The notes under the pieces were generated by a model. It saw only the letters and a program-made list of their open reading frames with translations. It was not told where the DNA came from and ran no database searches. Shown here piece by piece: positions 6,129 through 7,627 of a stretch of 7,627 bases of DNA; positions within the stretch are counted from its first letter, which is position 1, and the number at the start of each line of letters is the position of its first letter. The stretch lies in NCBI GenBank assembly GCA_002401295.1, contig NVSR01000044.1, forward strand, positions 11,456-19,082, written 5' to 3'. The DNA is from SAR324 cluster bacterium. Its GTDB lineage: Bacteria; SAR324; XYD2-FULL-50-16. A program made the position numbers and the translations under genes.

Positions 6129-7309
6129 TAATTGGTAAAAAATTGATTGAAAATAAACAAATACACTACATAATAAGAATAGAACATTTATTCTTAATGA
6201 CGCTTGTTATGTTCTTTGTATCATATAATTTTCATGCACTATGGCTTGTGTATGACTTCTTAGCATTATTTTCTCTAATGTATGTATTACATTTATTTTT
6301 GCAAAAAAAGAAGCATGCTTTTATTATCTTGTCTTGTATAGGAATATTGTTTTCGATAATGTTTATTGATATTCTTATATATGGACTCCACTCTATTATG
6401 ATATTGTCATTATGGGACAATGTAAAGCATATATTTATTATCTATACCTTATTTAGTTTAATTAAGAAAATGGATATTTCTAGAATAGATGACTTTAAAA
6501 AAATATTATTTTTCATAATAACTTTCTTTTTTTATATTGAGTTGATTTGGGTGATGTATGAGTACTTTTTTACTTCAATACATTTTGATGATATCACTGG
6601 TTTTTTTGGTTTTCATGCTAGCCATTCAGTAGGGTACTTTTCTTTACTGTATATTGTTATCTTGCTTTATTTAAAAAGAACAACAAAATTATATTTATTT
6701 TTTGTTACATTAATGGCAATAATTATAAACTATATGAGTGAAAATGTTGGGTTTTATATATTGTTGGTATTTTTTATATTGGTTTATGATTTTAGGTTTA
6801 GTTATACTTTATTACCAATGGTATTACTTTTGTTATTTCCTAAAGTATATGCCTTTGCAGATAAAGTAATTTTAAGTAGAATATTTTCTTTTTTTACAGA
6901 TACTAATAACTATTTACCAGAAGAAGGGCTAGTTGGAACTGGAAGAATGCCTTTACTTCAATATGCTATTGATTTAGGAAATGTATTTGGAGGTGGGATA
7001 GGAGCCTTCTCTATCATATATAATAAGACAGGATATCGAATAGATGAATTAATTAATACTCAATTAAATATTTCAACAGCGACAAACTTAATTTCAGAAT
7101 ATGGTTTCTTTGGTTTTGTTGTTATGCTCTTTATGTATATCTATGTATTTAGCATATTTTTAGATAATAAGCGTGAGAAGGTTATGCTTGGATTATTATT
7201 GCTAATGGCATTTTTTTATAATAGAGTTTTAATGGATGAAAGAATTATTTATATGTTGATTTTTATAGTCTTGATAGTTAAATTAGATTTTCGTAAAAAG
7301 CAGGTATAA
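6125..7309 (+). CDS. wzy: Polytopic membrane protein, probable O-antigen polymerase (Wzy)
   Basis: Inner-membrane protein of up to 394 residues, thought to polymerise lipid-linked repeat units on the periplasmic face. I count roughly eleven or twelve hydrophobic spans: nine or so between residues 19 and 240, then a long hydrophilic loop (about 245-320), then three more (322-346, 352-367, 373-387). The loop contains GTGRMPLLQYA (271-281), FGGGIGAF (288-295) and ATNLISEYGFFG (319-330), which match the GR...W..A, G.G.G.F and N..L....G..G pattern of Wzy/ligase-type proteins. Wzy sequences diverge strongly, so this rests on topology, loop pattern and context. The start is uncertain: TTG at 6125 overlaps the previous stop (TTGA) without a visible ribosome site; TTG at 6143 and ATG at 6197 (residue 25) are alternatives. 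The basic N-terminus favours an early start. Strongly AT-rich. An O-antigen ligase (WaaL) is the main alternative. Confidence 0.75.
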   Translation: MIIGKKLIENKQIHYIIRIEHLFLMTLVMFFVSYNFHALWLVYDFLALFSLMYVLHLFLQKKKHAFIILSCIGILFSIMFIDILIYGLHSIMILSLWDNVKHIFIIYTLFSLIKKMDISRIDDFKKILFFIITFFFYIELIWVMYEYFFTSIHFDDITGFFGFHASHSVGYFSLLYIVILLYLKRTTKLYLFFVTLMAIIINYMSENVGFYILLVFFILVYDFRFSYTLLPMVLLLLFPKVYAFADKVILSRIFSFFTDTNNYLPEEGLVGTGRMPLLQYAIDLGNVFGGGIGAFSIIYNKTGYRIDELINTQLNISTATNLISEYGFFGFVVMLFMYIYVFSIFLDNKREKVMLGLLLLMAFFYNRVLMDERIIYMLIFIVLIVKLDFRKKQV

Positions 7310-7627
7310 ATGAAAAAAATTAAGATAATTTCATCAATGATTTCAAGCACTTCATATGTTGAATTTATAAATGAAATTGTATTAATGTCAGAGAGTAAAA
7401 GTTCATTGTATATTTGTGTGAGTAATGTACATATGCTTATAGAAGCATACAAAGATAAAAACTTTAATACTATTGTTTGTGAAGCTGAAATTACTACGCC
7501 CGATGGAATGCCACTAGCAAAAGCAATGAAACTCCTTTATGGAATAAATCAAGATAGAGTGGCGGGAATGGACTTGATGCCTGATCTTATGAAAGAATCA
7601 GAAAAAAAGAAACTTTCTATATATATA
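7310..7627 (+). CDS. WecG/TagA/CpsF-family glycosyltransferase, N-terminal part (cut by window end)
   Basis: Starts directly after the preceding stop, with AGG at 7302-7304 as a short-spaced ribosome site; 106 residues are visible and the frame is open at the edge. These enzymes add N-acetylmannosamine, ManNAcA, galactose or glucose residues to undecaprenyl-linked sugars at the cytoplasmic membrane face (E. coli WecG, Bacillus TagA, streptococcal CpsF). Family blocks seen are SNVHMLIEAYKDKNF (38-52), the acceptor/donor pocket strand; ITTPDGMPLAKAMKLL (61-76), with Asp65 matching the proposed catalytic Asp of TagA; and RVAGMDLMPDL (83-93). Full proteins have about 200-250 residues, so more than half is missing, including any C-terminal membrane-targeting part. 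The sugar specificity is not readable. Its place after a Wzy-like gene implies it acts on the same repeat unit. The family call is secure. Confidence 0.9.
   Translation, partial: MKKIKIISSMISSTSYVEFINEIVLMSESKSSLYICVSNVHMLIEAYKDKNFNTIVCEAEITTPDGMPLAKAMKLLYGINQDRVAGMDLMPDLMKESEKKKLSIYI

Noticed and set aside
5786..6187. 133-residue minus-strand open frame across the end of the second glycosyltransferase gene
   Set aside because: It is the longest antisense frame, but it lies opposite the conserved glycosyltransferase block (VINPSLW...), its Ser/Phe-rich composition is what reading AT-rich coding DNA backwards produces, and no domain is recognisable.
7249..7452. Minus-strand open frame at the Wzy/WecG junction
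   Set aside because: It lies opposite a certain WecG/TagA-family start and shows no family features.
1..7627. CRISPR array, insertion sequence, tRNA, riboswitch or internal terminator
   Set aside because: There are no regularly spaced repeats, transposase fragments or terminal inverted repeats, and the gaps between genes are at most 14 bases, leaving no room for such elements.
1..7627. A new defence or otherwise undescribed multi-gene system
   Set aside because: Every gene fits a polysaccharide biosynthesis cluster; the novelty is limited to individual enzyme features listed in the findings.

Overview
The window is a compact, one-directional stretch of a surface-polysaccharide (O-antigen or capsule type) biosynthesis cluster. 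It holds eight plus-strand genes with almost no intergenic DNA: gaps range from 14 bases to overlaps of 1-4 bases. The DNA is AT-rich, the Shine-Dalgarno sites are of the AAAGGAA type, and the gene content is Gram-negative in style. This would fit a low-GC proteobacterium, perhaps one of the Campylobacterota (Arcobacter/Sulfurimonas-like), but that placement is a guess from composition and style.

Layout: (1) a GT-A-fold glycosyltransferase (8-913). (2) A CDP-deoxysugar cassette (928-5013): glucose-1-phosphate cytidylyltransferase rfbF, CDP-glucose 4,6-dehydratase rfbG, a short-chain dehydrogenase/reductase (SDR) like the abequose/paratose synthases, and the iron-sulfur/PMP 3-dehydrase rfbH. 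(3) A GT-B-type glycosyltransferase with a cysteine cluster and a degenerate EX7E motif (5013-6128). (4) A multi-spanning membrane protein that looks like a Wzy O-antigen polymerase (6125-7309). (5) The N-terminal third to half of a WecG/TagA/CpsF-family glycosyltransferase, cut by the window edge (7310-7627).

How the genes work together: glucose-1-phosphate is activated to CDP-glucose (RfbF) and dehydrated to CDP-6-deoxy-4-ketoglucose (RfbG). It is deoxygenated at C3 by RfbH, helped by a reductase (RfbI/AscD type) that is not in the window. The SDR then reduces the 4-keto group to give a CDP-3,6-dideoxyhexose, most simply CDP-abequose or CDP-paratose. The glycosyltransferases would build a repeat unit containing this sugar on the lipid carrier, and the Wzy-like protein would polymerise it. 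No flippase (Wzx), initiating phosphoglycosyltransferase or chain-length regulator is visible here; they would lie outside the window.

The strongest evidence is in RfbH. It has histidine in place of the PLP-anchoring lysine and the exact C-X57-C-X1-C-X7-C spacing of the [2Fe-2S] 3-dehydrases. Sample counts suggest the sugar-nucleotide genes are richer in GC than the flanking transferase and polymerase genes, a usual mosaic for such clusters. I saw no tRNA, rRNA, CRISPR array, insertion sequence, convincing promoter or terminator. No gene-free stretch exceeds 14 bases.
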